Of a DNA stretch of 16,378 bases, positions 1 through 6,169 are shown piece after piece (positions within the stretch are counted from its first letter, which is position 1; the number at the start of each line of letters is the position of its first letter). A program made the position numbers and the translations under genes. The stretch is from an uncultured Angelakisella sp. (GTDB lineage Bacteria > Bacillota > Clostridia > Oscillospirales > Ruminococcaceae). Below the pieces are notes generated by a model. It was not told the origin of the DNA and made no database searches. It saw only the letters and a program-made list of their open reading frames with translations. The DNA lies in NCBI GenBank assembly GCA_910585535.1, contig CAJUFK010000077.1, forward strand, positions 1-16,378. Reading direction: 5' to 3'.

Positions 1-1
1 T

Positions 2-250
2 TGGTGGGATTCTGCTGGGTCTGGCGTGTTCGCCCTCAATTTTTGGGAGGCCCGTGCCTTATCCAACCACAATGTTGGTTGCCGCACCGCTCTACCCCCA
101 ATCGCCGGATGCCCAAGGCCCACGGGCCTTGGGTCAGAGCATGGGGATAAAGGGACTTGTCTCCGGCCCGTGAGGGCGAAAACCAAACCCCCGTGGAAGC
201 CGCCAGTAGCCCTTTGGGTGACAGCCGTGACACACGGAAACTCGGAGTAA
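2..250 (+). CDS. 3' end of a DGR-type variable (target) protein, truncated by window edge
   Basis: The frame is open from base 2 to the TAA at 248-250, so only the C-terminal part is present. Its first part reads WWDSAGSGVFALNFWEARA, followed by LSNHNVGCRTALP. This matches the pattern GVFALNLNNxRSNSNxNVGFRxAL that ends many phage variable proteins with a C-type-lectin fold diversified by retroelements. Codons such as GAT, TCT and GCT sit where Asn codons are usual, and the stretch is poor in adenine, as expected of a mutagenised variable repeat rather than the A-rich template. A retroelement reverse transcriptase starts 3 bases after the stop. The last 50 residues look non-protein-like and overlap a strong hairpin, so functional coding may end near base 105. 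The alternative is that this is the template repeat, with the variable gene further left. I found no second copy of the repeat in the window. Confidence 0.5.
   Translation, partial: WWDSAGSGVFALNFWEARALSNHNVGCRTALPPIAGCPRPTGLGSEHGDKGTCLRPVRAKTKPPWKPPVALWVTAVTHGNSE
112..133 (+). repeat. Perfect inverted repeat after the variable-region end (possible DGR cruciform/hairpin)
   Basis: CCCAAGGCCC (112-121) and GGGCCTTGGG (124-133) are exact reverse complements separated by AC. They give a GC-rich hairpin with a roughly 4-base loop. No T tract follows, so it is not an ordinary terminator. Known DGRs (Bordetella phage BPP-1) carry a GC-rich hairpin just downstream of the variable repeat that aids target recognition, and the position here fits that. 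Confidence 0.6.
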
Positions 251-252
251 GC

Positions 253-1434
253 ATGAAGTCGATCAAACACATCAAGGAGCAAGTAACCGAGTACGACAAT
301 CTCTATCAGGCATACCTCAAGGCCCGGAGGAGTAAGCGCTTTCGGAACGAGGTCTTGGAGTTTTCGGCGGATCTGGAGGATAACCTGCACGAGATACAGG
401 ATAGCCTGCGAAATATGACCTACAGACCGGGGCCGTATAAGCGAAAGATCATCCATGATCCGGTGGACCGGCTGATTATGTGGCAGGCGTTTGTCCACCG
501 GGTGGTGCAGTGGGCGGTCTACCGAGTGATCAACCCGGCATTTGTCCAGGGCTACATCGAAGATTCCTACGCCTGCATCAAGGGCCGGGGATCGGACGCA
601 GCAGCCCAGCGCCTGTTTTACTTCATGCAGCAGGATGGGCGCGTCGAAAAGGCGGCTGGCCTTGGTCCAGACGGAAGAGCTGCCCGGCGATTTTATTTTC
701 AGAAGCTGGATACTGCCAAATTTTTCTACCGAATCGACCACCAGGTTTCGTTAGATCTGGTGGGACGCAAGTGCAACTATGACCCATGGCTTATGTGGAT
801 TATGGATCTGTTTGTCAATGCTGAAGGAGAGAAATTCGGGTTCCCGCCGGGGAAAAGCGTGAAAGAAATTGCACCAGATGAAATGGTAGCAGATAAAGGG
901 CTGGCAGTGGGAAGCCTGCTAAATCAGATGTTAGCCAATGTCAACCAAAACGAGGTCGATCACTTCGCAAAGCGCCAACTCCGGATCCGTCAGTATGTCC
1001 GATACATGGACGACATCGTGATGATTTCGGACAGTAAGGCGCAACTCCGGGAATGGCGGCGAGAAATCGAAACCTTTATGGCGGAGCGGCTGAAGCTGGA
1101 GCTAAACCCAAAGAAATCCTTCATTCAGCCTATTTCCCACGGGATAGATTTCTGCCAGTACCGCATATACCCCGACCATGTGCGCTTGAAAAAAGGAACT
1201 GCCCTGCGAATGAAACGCAATCTAAAGCGCATCCAAAATCTGTACGCAGAGGGGAAAATCGACCTGGAACGCGCCCAGAAGACGGTCAACTCATACATGG
1301 GGTTGATGTCCCACTGCGACAGCTACCAGTTGCGTAAGGCCATCTTCGGGGAGTACAGCGATACTGAGTGGACAGAGGGCTGGTTTTTCTTAAAACGGAA
1401 CAGCGATAACGAAATCAAAGAGGATGACGGGTAA
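253..1434 (+). CDS. DGR-type reverse transcriptase (RNA-directed DNA polymerase)
   Basis: A 393-residue reverse transcriptase. Visible motifs in order are SYACIKGRGSDAA (105-117), the first catalytic Asp block KLDTAKFFYRID (151-162), GLAVGSLLNQ (216-225) in place of the DGR signature GxxxSQ, and YMDD (251-254), which holds the metal-binding aspartates. The thumb and C-terminus follow, with no maturase or endonuclease domain, which argues against a group II intron. The start at 253 is chosen because GGAG lies 5 bases upstream. A longer frame from 157 would add 32 residues that only read through the preceding gene. It lies directly behind a variable-region-like 3' end and ahead of phage lysis genes, the usual place for a tail-adhesin DGR. 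The family role is to copy a template RNA with errors at adenines and transfer it into the variable repeat. No avd gene is visible. Reverse transcriptase identity is sure; DGR class is likely. Confidence 0.85.
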   Translation: MKSIKHIKEQVTEYDNLYQAYLKARRSKRFRNEVLEFSADLEDNLHEIQDSLRNMTYRPGPYKRKIIHDPVDRLIMWQAFVHRVVQWAVYRVINPAFVQGYIEDSYACIKGRGSDAAAQRLFYFMQQDGRVEKAAGLGPDGRAARRFYFQKLDTAKFFYRIDHQVSLDLVGRKCNYDPWLMWIMDLFVNAEGEKFGFPPGKSVKEIAPDEMVADKGLAVGSLLNQMLANVNQNEVDHFAKRQLRIRQYVRYMDDIVMISDSKAQLREWRREIETFMAERLKLELNPKKSFIQPISHGIDFCQYRIYPDHVRLKKGTALRMKRNLKRIQNLYAEGKIDLERAQKTVNSYMGLMSHCDSYQLRKAIFGEYSDTEWTEGWFFLKRNSDNEIKEDDG

Positions 1435-1466
1435 AACCGCCATCTTCTTTTTTATTAAGATTTTAA

Positions 1467-1495
1467 GGAAGGGCGAAAAATGCTCTTTCTTTTTT
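1467..1495 (+). terminator. Rho-independent terminator after the reverse transcriptase
   Basis: GGAAGGGC (1467-1474) pairs with GCTCTTTC (1482-1489), with one or two G-T pairs, around the loop GAAAAAT. A run of six T follows. It separates the retroelement from the lysis-gene block. Confidence 0.6.
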
Positions 1496-1510
1496 GTTTG
1501 GAGTGACACT

Positions 1511-1711
1511 ATGGGAAGCCTATGGCTTATTGAGGAGCTGTGCGGCGTCTGTGCCGATATGTCCCGCATTATCCAGTCCCAGGCCGTCGCCCTGGAGCAG
1601 TTGGGCGCAGTCTGCATGGAAGATGAGCGGGCAGCGGTGGAGCGGCGGCTTACCATTCTGATTGGGCGCGACGAGGCGCCGGACCTGTATAAGGGAGGGA
1701 AAGCAGTATGA
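1511..1711 (+). CDS. Small phage protein of unknown function (66 aa)
   Basis: A short acidic, mostly helical protein that starts MGSLWLIEELCGVCADM. A longer frame from 1424 exists, but it would overlap the reverse transcriptase and read through its terminator. GGAGTG, 5-10 bases before the ATG at 1511, supports the short form. Its stop overlaps the next start (ATGA at 1708-1711), which implies translational coupling. I recognise no domain or motif. It is the first gene of the lysis-side block, and coding rests on the ribosome site, the coupling and its position. Confidence 0.65.
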   Translation: MGSLWLIEELCGVCADMSRIIQSQAVALEQLGAVCMEDERAAVERRLTILIGRDEAPDLYKGGKAV

Positions 1712-2145
1712 ATTTGGGAGAGATTGTGGCAATTTTTACAGCTGGGGGTGGTTTGCTTGCGGCGGTAATGGCTATTGTACAATGGTCCCCCATCAAAGTA
1801 GATCCATGGTCTTGGTTGGCCCAGGCCATCGGACGAGCCATCAACGGGGAGGTTCTGGCAAAGCTGGGAGAAATGGAAGAGCGGCTGGACGAGCACATCA
1901 CCACCGACGATCGGAGAACTGCGGACAGCAGCAGAACCCGAATCCTGCATTTCAACAACGAACTATTGCGGGACATTCCCCATACCAAGGAGGAGTTTAT
2001 CGAGGTCCTGGACGAGATAGACGCCTACGAGGGGTATTGCCGGGAACACCCGGAGTACCCGAACAGCCGGGCCGTTTTTGCGATTGAGAATATCCAGGAG
2101 ACCTATAAGCGGCGGTTGGAGAAACACGATTTTTTGCAGGGTTGA
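1708..2145 (+). CDS. Phage membrane-anchored protein of unknown function (145 aa)
   Basis: Residues about 5-26 form one hydrophobic segment (EIVAIFTAGGGLLAAVMAIV). A charged helical region with coiled-coil character follows (LAKLGEMEERLDEH), then an acidic C-terminal half. The start is coupled by a 4-base overlap to the preceding gene. The layout, a single N-terminal helix with a cytoplasmic tail, just upstream of holin-like and endolysin genes, is common in Clostridia prophages, where such genes stay hypothetical. It could be a lysis accessory protein; that is inference from position only. Confidence 0.8.
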   Translation: MNLGEIVAIFTAGGGLLAAVMAIVQWSPIKVDPWSWLAQAIGRAINGEVLAKLGEMEERLDEHITTDDRRTADSSRTRILHFNNELLRDIPHTKEEFIEVLDEIDAYEGYCREHPEYPNSRAVFAIENIQETYKRRLEKHDFLQG

Positions 2146-2163
2146 GAAAGGATGTGAGACACA

Positions 2164-2469
2164 GTGAAAAAGCAAGAGCGCCCCCCATGGGAATTTTCTA
2201 AGCGTCTGGCCGCTTGGTGTGTGATAATTGCTACGGCGGCAGCGGTGGCCTCCTATGTTCTGGCCTTTCTGGGGCTGGATACTGCGGAGGGCATCACCAC
2301 CACCATTTTTACCGGCTGTATAGGGTATCTTGTGACCTATGCGGCCAAGAGCGCCACCGAGAAGATCAGCCGCAATCGGCACGGCCTGGACGCCGATGGA
2401 AATCCCATCGATGTCCAGGCCGACAATATTGAAATGGAGGAAATGACAGATGGCACTGTTGACACCTGA
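2164..2469 (+). CDS. Two-helix membrane protein, holin-like
   Basis: The 101-residue product starts at GTG (2164), about 11 bases after AAAGGATG. It has two hydrophobic segments, about residues 16-38 (AAWCVIIATAAAVASYVLAF) and 43-62 (GITTTIFTGCIGYLVTYAA). A charged, acidic C-terminal tail follows. The topology and size are those of small class II-like phage holins, and its end overlaps the start of the endolysin gene by 20 bases. Holins form membrane holes that release the endolysin. A second, better recognised holin lies after the endolysin, so this one may be an accessory or antiholin. The function is inferred from topology and context. Confidence 0.75.
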   Translation: MKKQERPPWEFSKRLAAWCVIIATAAAVASYVLAFLGLDTAEGITTTIFTGCIGYLVTYAAKSATEKISRNRHGLDADGNPIDVQADNIEMEEMTDGTVDT

Positions 2470-3409
2470 TTATACATACACCATAAATGGTGTCCAGGTT
2501 CGGGTAAAGATGATCCCGGACGGGGCCAAATGGACCAATGCCGCCGCTGCGGTAAAAGCGAAAACCTATGCAGGGGCTCCCTACAAACATGGGGGGCTTA
2601 TCTGCGGGACCGGAAGGCCGGCAAGTATAACCATCCACAACACCGACGATCTCTCCGGAGTCTACGATGATGGAGAACAGTACACCAGGGCCACCTGGCC
2701 GAATCAAGCTATGGGGACCACCCGTGTCCACTTTTATGTGGACGATGTGTGCGCTTGGCAGAACCTCCGGGTCGGAACCGGTCTCTGCCCGGCAGACCCG
2801 GTGGGCCGGGCGGAGGTTGGCTACCATGCCGGAGACGGGGTGGTCTATGACGGTGGTAACATGACCAGCATCGCCATCGAGGTCATCATGAACGACAACT
2901 CCGTAAACGATGCCAAGGCCAAGGACAATGCGGCGCAGCTGGCCGCTGGGCTAATGGACCTGTATGGCTTCAGCCCGGAGAAGTTGGTCACACATACTTT
3001 CTGGGTGGCGAAAGCCGCCGGAAAGATGAAAACCGATGTGGACGAACAGTGTACCACCCTGGTCTATGGCAAAAAGTGGTGTCCTGCCTACATCTTCGGT
3101 AGCACCGTCCATGCCACCGCCCTCAAAAACTGGAAAGCCTTCAAGATGTTGGTAGCTGGATACCGGAAGGACGGCGCGACACAGGGAGCGGATATCCCTG
3201 CCGCCCCCAAAGTTCCCTACCGGGTGCGGATTACCGGACGCCCCAACATCCGCAAAGGCCCCGGCATTGACTACGCTGTCACTGGGGTGGTGGACAAGCC
3301 AGGGGTGTACACCATCACCGAGGTTTCCGATGGCCCTGGCGCGTCCAGTTGGGGAAGGTTGAAGTCCGGCGCTGGGTGGGTATCTATGGACTTCTGTGTA
3401 AAAATTTAA
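2450..3409 (+). CDS. Phage endolysin, N-acetylmuramoyl-L-alanine amidase with SH3-like tail
   Basis: A 319-residue enzyme expected to cut the amide bond between N-acetylmuramic acid and L-Ala in peptidoglycan at the end of phage infection. The N-terminal amidase_2-type domain spans about residues 40-215. It contains SITIHNT with likely zinc ligand H63, VGYHAG (H126), IAIEV (E144), VTHTFW (H182) and KKWCPAYI (C211); ligand assignment is by analogy with T7 lysozyme. Residues about 256-319 form an SH3-like wall-binding module (RVRITGRPNIRKGPGIDY, then GRLKSGAGWVSMDF). There is no signal peptide, so export would depend on a holin. The start at 2450 has GGAGG 8-12 bases upstream and overlaps the preceding gene. 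It lies between two membrane proteins in a lysis cassette. Confidence 0.93.
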   Translation: MALLTPDYTYTINGVQVRVKMIPDGAKWTNAAAAVKAKTYAGAPYKHGGLICGTGRPASITIHNTDDLSGVYDDGEQYTRATWPNQAMGTTRVHFYVDDVCAWQNLRVGTGLCPADPVGRAEVGYHAGDGVVYDGGNMTSIAIEVIMNDNSVNDAKAKDNAAQLAAGLMDLYGFSPEKLVTHTFWVAKAAGKMKTDVDEQCTTLVYGKKWCPAYIFGSTVHATALKNWKAFKMLVAGYRKDGATQGADIPAAPKVPYRVRITGRPNIRKGPGIDYAVTGVVDKPGVYTITEVSDGPGASSWGRLKSGAGWVSMDFCVKI

Positions 3410-3422
3410 GGAGGAAAAGACC

Positions 3423-3884
3423 ATGAATGAATTTCTGTCCTCGCTGCTCCAAGCCGTGATTATTGCGGCGGTTCCGGTCCTTACGACATATGCGGTCAAG
3501 CTCATCCGACAGGTTGCGGCGAATGCTGCCGCTAAAACGGATAGCACCAAAAAGCAAGGTTACTTTGAGGAAATCGGGCGAGCGATTTCCGAGGCCGTGG
3601 AGGCGACCAGTCAGACTTATGTGGATTCTCTTAAGCAGGATGATAAGTTTACCCCGGAGGCCCAGCGGGAAGCCGCTGAGAAGGCCCTGGCCGCCTGCAT
3701 TGCAAACATCAGCCCCGCTGCACAGTTTTTTATTGAGAGCGTGTACGGCGACATCACCGAGTATCTCACCACCCGAATTGAGGCCGAGGTGCGTCGCCAA
3801 AAGAAGGAAAATCCGCTTATGTTTGGTGTGCCGCTGAAGGCCATCGAGGGTGTAAAGGAAATTCCGGACACCGCCGCTGGCTGA
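3423..3884 (+). CDS. Phage holin, LLH family
   Basis: The 153-residue protein has one N-terminal hydrophobic helix (about residues 5-27, LLQAVIIAAVPVLTTYAVKLI), then a long helical, charged region. That region contains AISEAVEATSQTYVDSLK and FTPEAQREAAEKAL, typical of the LLH holin family (Phage_holin_6_1). AGGAGG precedes the ATG by about 8 bases, and the gene follows the endolysin by 13 bases. It is the last gene of the prophage lysis block and is followed by a strong terminator. Its role is membrane permeabilisation timed with the endolysin. The family assignment is from recognisable sequence style, not a search. Confidence 0.85.
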   Translation: MNEFLSSLLQAVIIAAVPVLTTYAVKLIRQVAANAAAKTDSTKKQGYFEEIGRAISEAVEATSQTYVDSLKQDDKFTPEAQREAAEKALAACIANISPAAQFFIESVYGDITEYLTTRIEAEVRRQKKENPLMFGVPLKAIEGVKEIPDTAAG

Positions 3885-3909
3885 TAGGTTAGGGCGGGCA
3901 ATAAACAAG

Positions 3910-3945
3910 GCCCCTTGCAGGAGACTGCAGGGGGCTTATTTTTTT
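3910..3945 (+). terminator. Strong rho-independent terminator of the lysis cassette
   Basis: GCCCCTTGCAG (3910-3920) pairs fully with CTGCAGGGGGC (3925-3935), with one G-T pair, around the loop GAGA. TTATTTTTTT follows. On the minus strand the same hairpin is followed by a weaker T-rich stretch, so it may also stop transcription from the converging gene at 3983-4330. Confidence 0.9.
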
Positions 3946-3949
3946 GCGC

Positions 3950-3975
3950 CAAAATCCCAAATGTCTGGGATTTTG
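3950..3975 (-). terminator. Inverted repeat downstream of the minus-strand gene
   Basis: CAAAATCCCA (3950-3959) and TGGGATTTTG (3966-3975) are exact reverse complements with a 6-base loop, right after the stop of the convergent minus-strand gene. The U-rich side is short, so terminator function is possible but not certain. It could work jointly with the hairpin at 3910-3935. Confidence 0.45.
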
Positions 3976-3982
3976 ATAGGGT

Positions 3983-4330
3983 TTAGGTGCGGAAAAGGAT
4001 CCCCTCACGCTCGACATTGACAAAGCCCTGGGCGCTCCAGCTGATTTCTTTCCGGGTTACCTTGCAAAGCCCCTGCATGGTGCAGCCCTCATCCGCCAGC
4101 CGGTGGAGAAGCTCCATCAGGTCTGTGCTCCTGTCGGTAACCGCAAACTCGGTGCTCCCGGCGGCCCGGAGAGTTTCCACAAAATCGTGGGTGTCCTTCG
4201 CCCAGGGAAGATCCTCCACCTCGAAGATACCGCTCTCCGATTGGACGCTGCGGAGCCAGGCCCTAAAGGCCTTACCCTGTCCATCGGTGGCGGTCTGGTT
4301 CATGGCCTGGAAGTAGGTGTTGTTTTTCAT
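3983..4330 (-). CDS. Accessory protein of unknown function (115 aa)
   Basis: A soluble, mixed-charge protein beginning MKNNTYFQAMNQTATDGQ, with no membrane segment and no motif I can name. A frame from 4351 adds seven residues. The start at 4330 is chosen because GGAGGA lies about 7 bases upstream of that ATG. The single gene faces the lysis cassette and is transcribed away from the divergent promoter region at 4376-4504. Such genes occur as accessory cargo of Clostridia mobile elements; the function is unknown. Confidence 0.75.
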   Translation of the reverse strand: MKNNTYFQAMNQTATDGQGKAFRAWLRSVQSESGIFEVEDLPWAKDTHDFVETLRAAGSTEFAVTDRSTDLMELLHRLADEGCTMQGLCKVTRKEISWSAQGFVNVEREGILFRT

Positions 4331-4375
4331 GGTATTTTCCTCCGCTTTCAAAGTGTGTTTTTCCTTTCGGTACTA

Positions 4376-4504
4376 TATTAATCACTCTAAATTGAAATAA
4401 TAGCAAGCCATTTCTGAAAATAAAATACACCATTTTTGCCGTTAATATTTGTGGAGATTACTCCCCAAAATCCACTTGCTATTTTCTGGATTTAGAGCGA
4501 ATAT
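4376..4504. promoter_or_regulatory. Divergent promoter region built on an inverted repeat
   Basis: An AT-rich gap carries the same 27-base promoter-like block facing each way, 21 of 27 bases identical. The plus copy is at 4474-4500 and the minus copy at 4408-4382. Each has TTGCTA as a -35 candidate, a 17-base spacer ending ATTTAGAGY and a -10 candidate (GAATAT on plus at 4499-4504, GATTAA on minus at 4383-4378). The two leaders also share CGGAGGAAAA before the ATG. Confidence 0.6.
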
Positions 4505-4542
4505 GTGTGTACAAAAACAAAAACGAAACGGAGGAAAACAAC

Positions 4543-4842
4543 ATGAAAATGAACGGCAAAACTGCGGCGAAGGCTACTACCTACCGGCTCCAGAAAATCA
4601 CCACCCCGGAGGCTCTTGAGACCCGTTTGATGAACGATGGCGGCACCGTCCTCACCTTTGGCGACCGCATCCTGGTGGCGGGATACTTCTACAACCCCAA
4701 CGGACGCAGCTACTACGGGGCCACTTACCGCTTCACCACCACCGCCGACCACACCTGCGAAGGCCAGATAGAACTGAGAAGCATCTCGGAGGATACCTTC
4801 GAAGATAATGGCCACGCCATTGCTTGGGCTATGGCTAACTGA
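4543..4842 (+). CDS. Accessory protein of unknown function (99 aa)
   Basis: A small protein starting MKMNGKTAAKATTYRLQKI. A beta-rich middle follows (GTVLTFGDRILVAGYFYNP, then GRSYYGATYRF), with an acidic tail. The start at 4543 follows GGAGG with 8-base spacing; an upstream in-frame ATG at 4507 lies too close to the promoter and lacks a ribosome site. No family is recognised. It is divergent from the gene at 3983-4330 and shares its promoter architecture, so the two may be co-regulated. A small hairpin at 4861-4878 follows. Confidence 0.7.
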   Translation: MKMNGKTAAKATTYRLQKITTPEALETRLMNDGGTVLTFGDRILVAGYFYNPNGRSYYGATYRFTTTADHTCEGQIELRSISEDTFEDNGHAIAWAMAN

Positions 4843-4860
4843 GGAGGCCATTATCCAAGG

Positions 4861-4882
4861 CAGGGCCGAGAGGCCCTGTTTG
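4861..4882 (+). terminator. Small hairpin after the 99-aa gene
   Basis: CAGGGCC (4861-4867) and GGCCCTG (4872-4878) pair exactly around the tetraloop GAGA and are followed by TTTGCC. This is a modest terminator 18 bases after the stop. Confidence 0.5.
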
Positions 4883-5034
4883 CCGTTTGCGGCCCCCTGC
4901 AGTGCGTTCTCCGTGCGAGCAGGGGTTTACGCAGAGGTCCGCTGTGGCCAGCGCCAAGGGGCGGTGCGGCCGTTTCCTGTTCTGTTTCCAAGGTGCCTAT
5001 GTAAAAGAGGCGGCGATTGACTCCCTCTGTGCCG

Positions 5035-5095
5035 GCGGGTTCCCGCGACCTCCCCGGCTGGCTGCCGGGTGGTTTCGGCCCGTACCCATCGGGCC
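5035..5095. other. Three adjacent hairpins in a non-coding stretch
   Basis: No convincing gene lies between 4843 and 5112. The right part holds three consecutive inverted repeats: GCGGG/CCCGC (5035-5046), CCCGGC/GCCGGG (5053-5069) and GGCCCG/CGGGCC (5077-5095). They could be the 3' structured end of the minus-strand operon or a small RNA. The strand is unknown. Confidence 0.35.
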
Positions 5096-5112
5096 ATCGT
5101 CAGGCGGGTCAT

Positions 5113-5364
5113 TCAATTTTGCTTGTTCCATTTCCCTTCATACAGTTCTTCGCAGGTTCCATCCCTCCAGTAGATGTTCTTTCTAATCCAACCATTATCC
5201 TGGTAGGTTACCACATCGATTCGCTCTTTGCAGATGAAAATCAAAATATGTTCCATTTCTTCGTTTGTGCCAGCGAAAGGAACTTCGCTGTCTCCATATT
5301 CATCCATAAGTTTCCGCATTCCCTCCAAATCGGAGGAGTCGAAGTTAATCATCCTATTTTCCAT
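5113..5364 (-). CDS. Small acidic protein of unknown function (83 aa)
   Basis: It starts MENRMINFDSSDLEGMRKLM and is soluble and acidic, with a C-terminal Trp/Tyr-rich end. AAAGGA lies about 7 bases before the ATG at 5364; an alternative ATG lies four codons later. It is the last gene of a minus-strand series that starts at the promoter near 6053-6081. No domain is recognised. Confidence 0.65.
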   Translation of the reverse strand: MENRMINFDSSDLEGMRKLMDEYGDSEVPFAGTNEEMEHILIFICKERIDVVTYQDNGWIRKNIYWRDGTCEELYEGKWNKQN

Positions 5365-5417
5365 AATTTTTATCCTTTCTACTGACCTTATGCTCCCTGG
5401 GGTAGCTATGTTGATAA

Positions 5418-5759
5418 TTACATCACAGTGTACTCATCGCGCTTGACCAGTAATTTCCAAATCACATCTTTGCCTTGATTTGTTTCGGTGGCCTTATTTA
5501 CAAGGGTCTGGTACATTTTGTGCATCCAACCGTCCAAGACCTCCTCAAAGTCACCCGTAAAATCGTTATTTTCGGTGCAAATCATGGTGTTGAGGAAGGT
5601 AACGAGGCAGTCAATGTAACCCATCATTTTCCGGGCTGCGCCCTTGGCGTCCTCAAAGGTTTTAGCTGTGGCAATGGCCTCATCGTACTTGGTCAATTCC
5701 TCAATGGCATTGGACACAAATTTCATGGTGCTCAAGCTCTTCATTTTAATCGTCTCCAT
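5418..5759 (-). CDS. Helical protein of unknown function (113 aa)
   Basis: Predominantly alpha-helical, reading MKSLSTMKFVSNAIEELTKY and then DEAIATAKTFEDAKGAARKM. It has no membrane segment and no motif I can assign. The ATG at 5759 is given, but the in-frame ATG at 5744 has the better ribosome site (GGAG, 9-base spacing) and would give a 108-residue product. It is the second gene of the minus-strand series, between a 41-residue gene upstream and an 83-residue gene downstream (53-base gap). Confidence 0.7.
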   Translation of the reverse strand: METIKMKSLSTMKFVSNAIEELTKYDEAIATAKTFEDAKGAARKMMGYIDCLVTFLNTMICTENNDFTGDFEEVLDGWMHKMYQTLVNKATETNQGKDVIWKLLVKRDEYTVM

Positions 5760-5875
5760 GTTCTTGATTTTTTCGCCTTACTCTGTTATCATGGAGGCGG
5801 CCGGGGTAAGGCTCCCGGCTCGCCTTTTGGCGTTGGGTGGCGGCGTTCCTTGCTGGGTGGGCCGCTACCCTTTCT

Positions 5876-6001
5876 TTACGCCTTGACCTTGCTGTCCCGC
5901 ACGATCTTTGCGGCTTCCTTCGGGTCGTTGGCGGTGGCCTCAATCAGCTTTGCAATGTTTTCCAGGTACTGATTGAGCTCGGCGCTGGTCATCTCGTCCA
6001 T
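5876..6001 (-). CDS. 41-residue helical protein of unknown function
   Basis: This reading frame is easy to miss because it is short. It begins MDEMTSAELNQYLENIAKL and continues IEATANDPKEAAKIVRDSK, an amphipathic, charged helix pattern. A very strong ribosome site (GGAGGGAGGA) lies just upstream of the ATG at 6001, and a consensus promoter lies 52 bases further up. It heads the minus-strand operon divergent from the XRE regulator. I recall similar small helical proteins in Clostridia integrative elements, but cannot name a family. Confidence 0.7.
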   Translation of the reverse strand: MDEMTSAELNQYLENIAKLIEATANDPKEAAKIVRDSKVKA

Positions 6002-6051
6002 GTCCTCCCTCCTTCCTTATCGGGGGCCTTGCCCCTCTGCCTTACAAGTAT

Positions 6052-6103
6052 TATTTTACACTAATTCGTTTCAAATGTCAATGCATATTTTACACTTTTT
6101 CGT
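6052..6103. repeat. Two direct repeats in the divergent promoter region, candidate XRE operators
   Basis: TATTTTACACTAATTCGT (6052-6069) and TATTTTACACTTTTTCGT (6086-6103) match at 16 of 18 positions and start 34 bases apart, near three helical turns. One covers the -10 of the minus promoter and the other lies between the two divergent promoters. They are good candidates for binding by the adjacent XRE protein. Confidence 0.6.
6053..6081 (-). promoter_or_regulatory. Consensus promoter for the minus-strand accessory operon
   Basis: On the minus strand TTGACA (6081-6076), a 17-base spacer and TAAAAT (6058-6053) form a near-perfect sigma-A promoter driving the 41-, 113- and 83-residue genes. 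The -10 element lies inside one copy of the 18-base direct repeat at 6052-6103. Confidence 0.85.
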
Positions 6104-6121
6104 GGAATTTGAAAAAATAGT

Positions 6122-6150
6122 TTGACAAAAGAAATGAATTGATGTATTAT
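6122..6150 (+). promoter_or_regulatory. Consensus promoter for the XRE regulator gene
   Basis: TTGACA (6122-6127), a 17-base spacer and TATTAT (6145-6150), followed by AGGAGGTGA at 6157-6165 before the ATG at 6170. It is divergent from the minus promoter 41 bases away. TACAAGTA at 6044-6051 recurs at 6150-6157, overlapping the end of this -10. Confidence 0.9.
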
Positions 6151-6169
6151 ACAAGTAGGAGGTGACATC

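Noticed and set aside
157..252. Longer start for the reverse transcriptase
   Set aside because: The added 32 residues overlap the preceding frame and hairpin-rich leader; GGAG just before 253 gives a better start.
1398..1412. GAACAGCGATAACGA shared between the reverse transcriptase end and position 6422
   Set aside because: A single 15-base match with no extension on either side; near what chance allows in 16 kb and not flanked by other repeat signs.
253..1434. Group II intron maturase or retron as the identity of the reverse transcriptase
   Set aside because: No maturase X or endonuclease domain and no intron boundaries; adjacency to a variable-protein ending and the DGR-like block GSLLNQ fit a DGR better. 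No msr/msd-type arrangement with an effector is visible.
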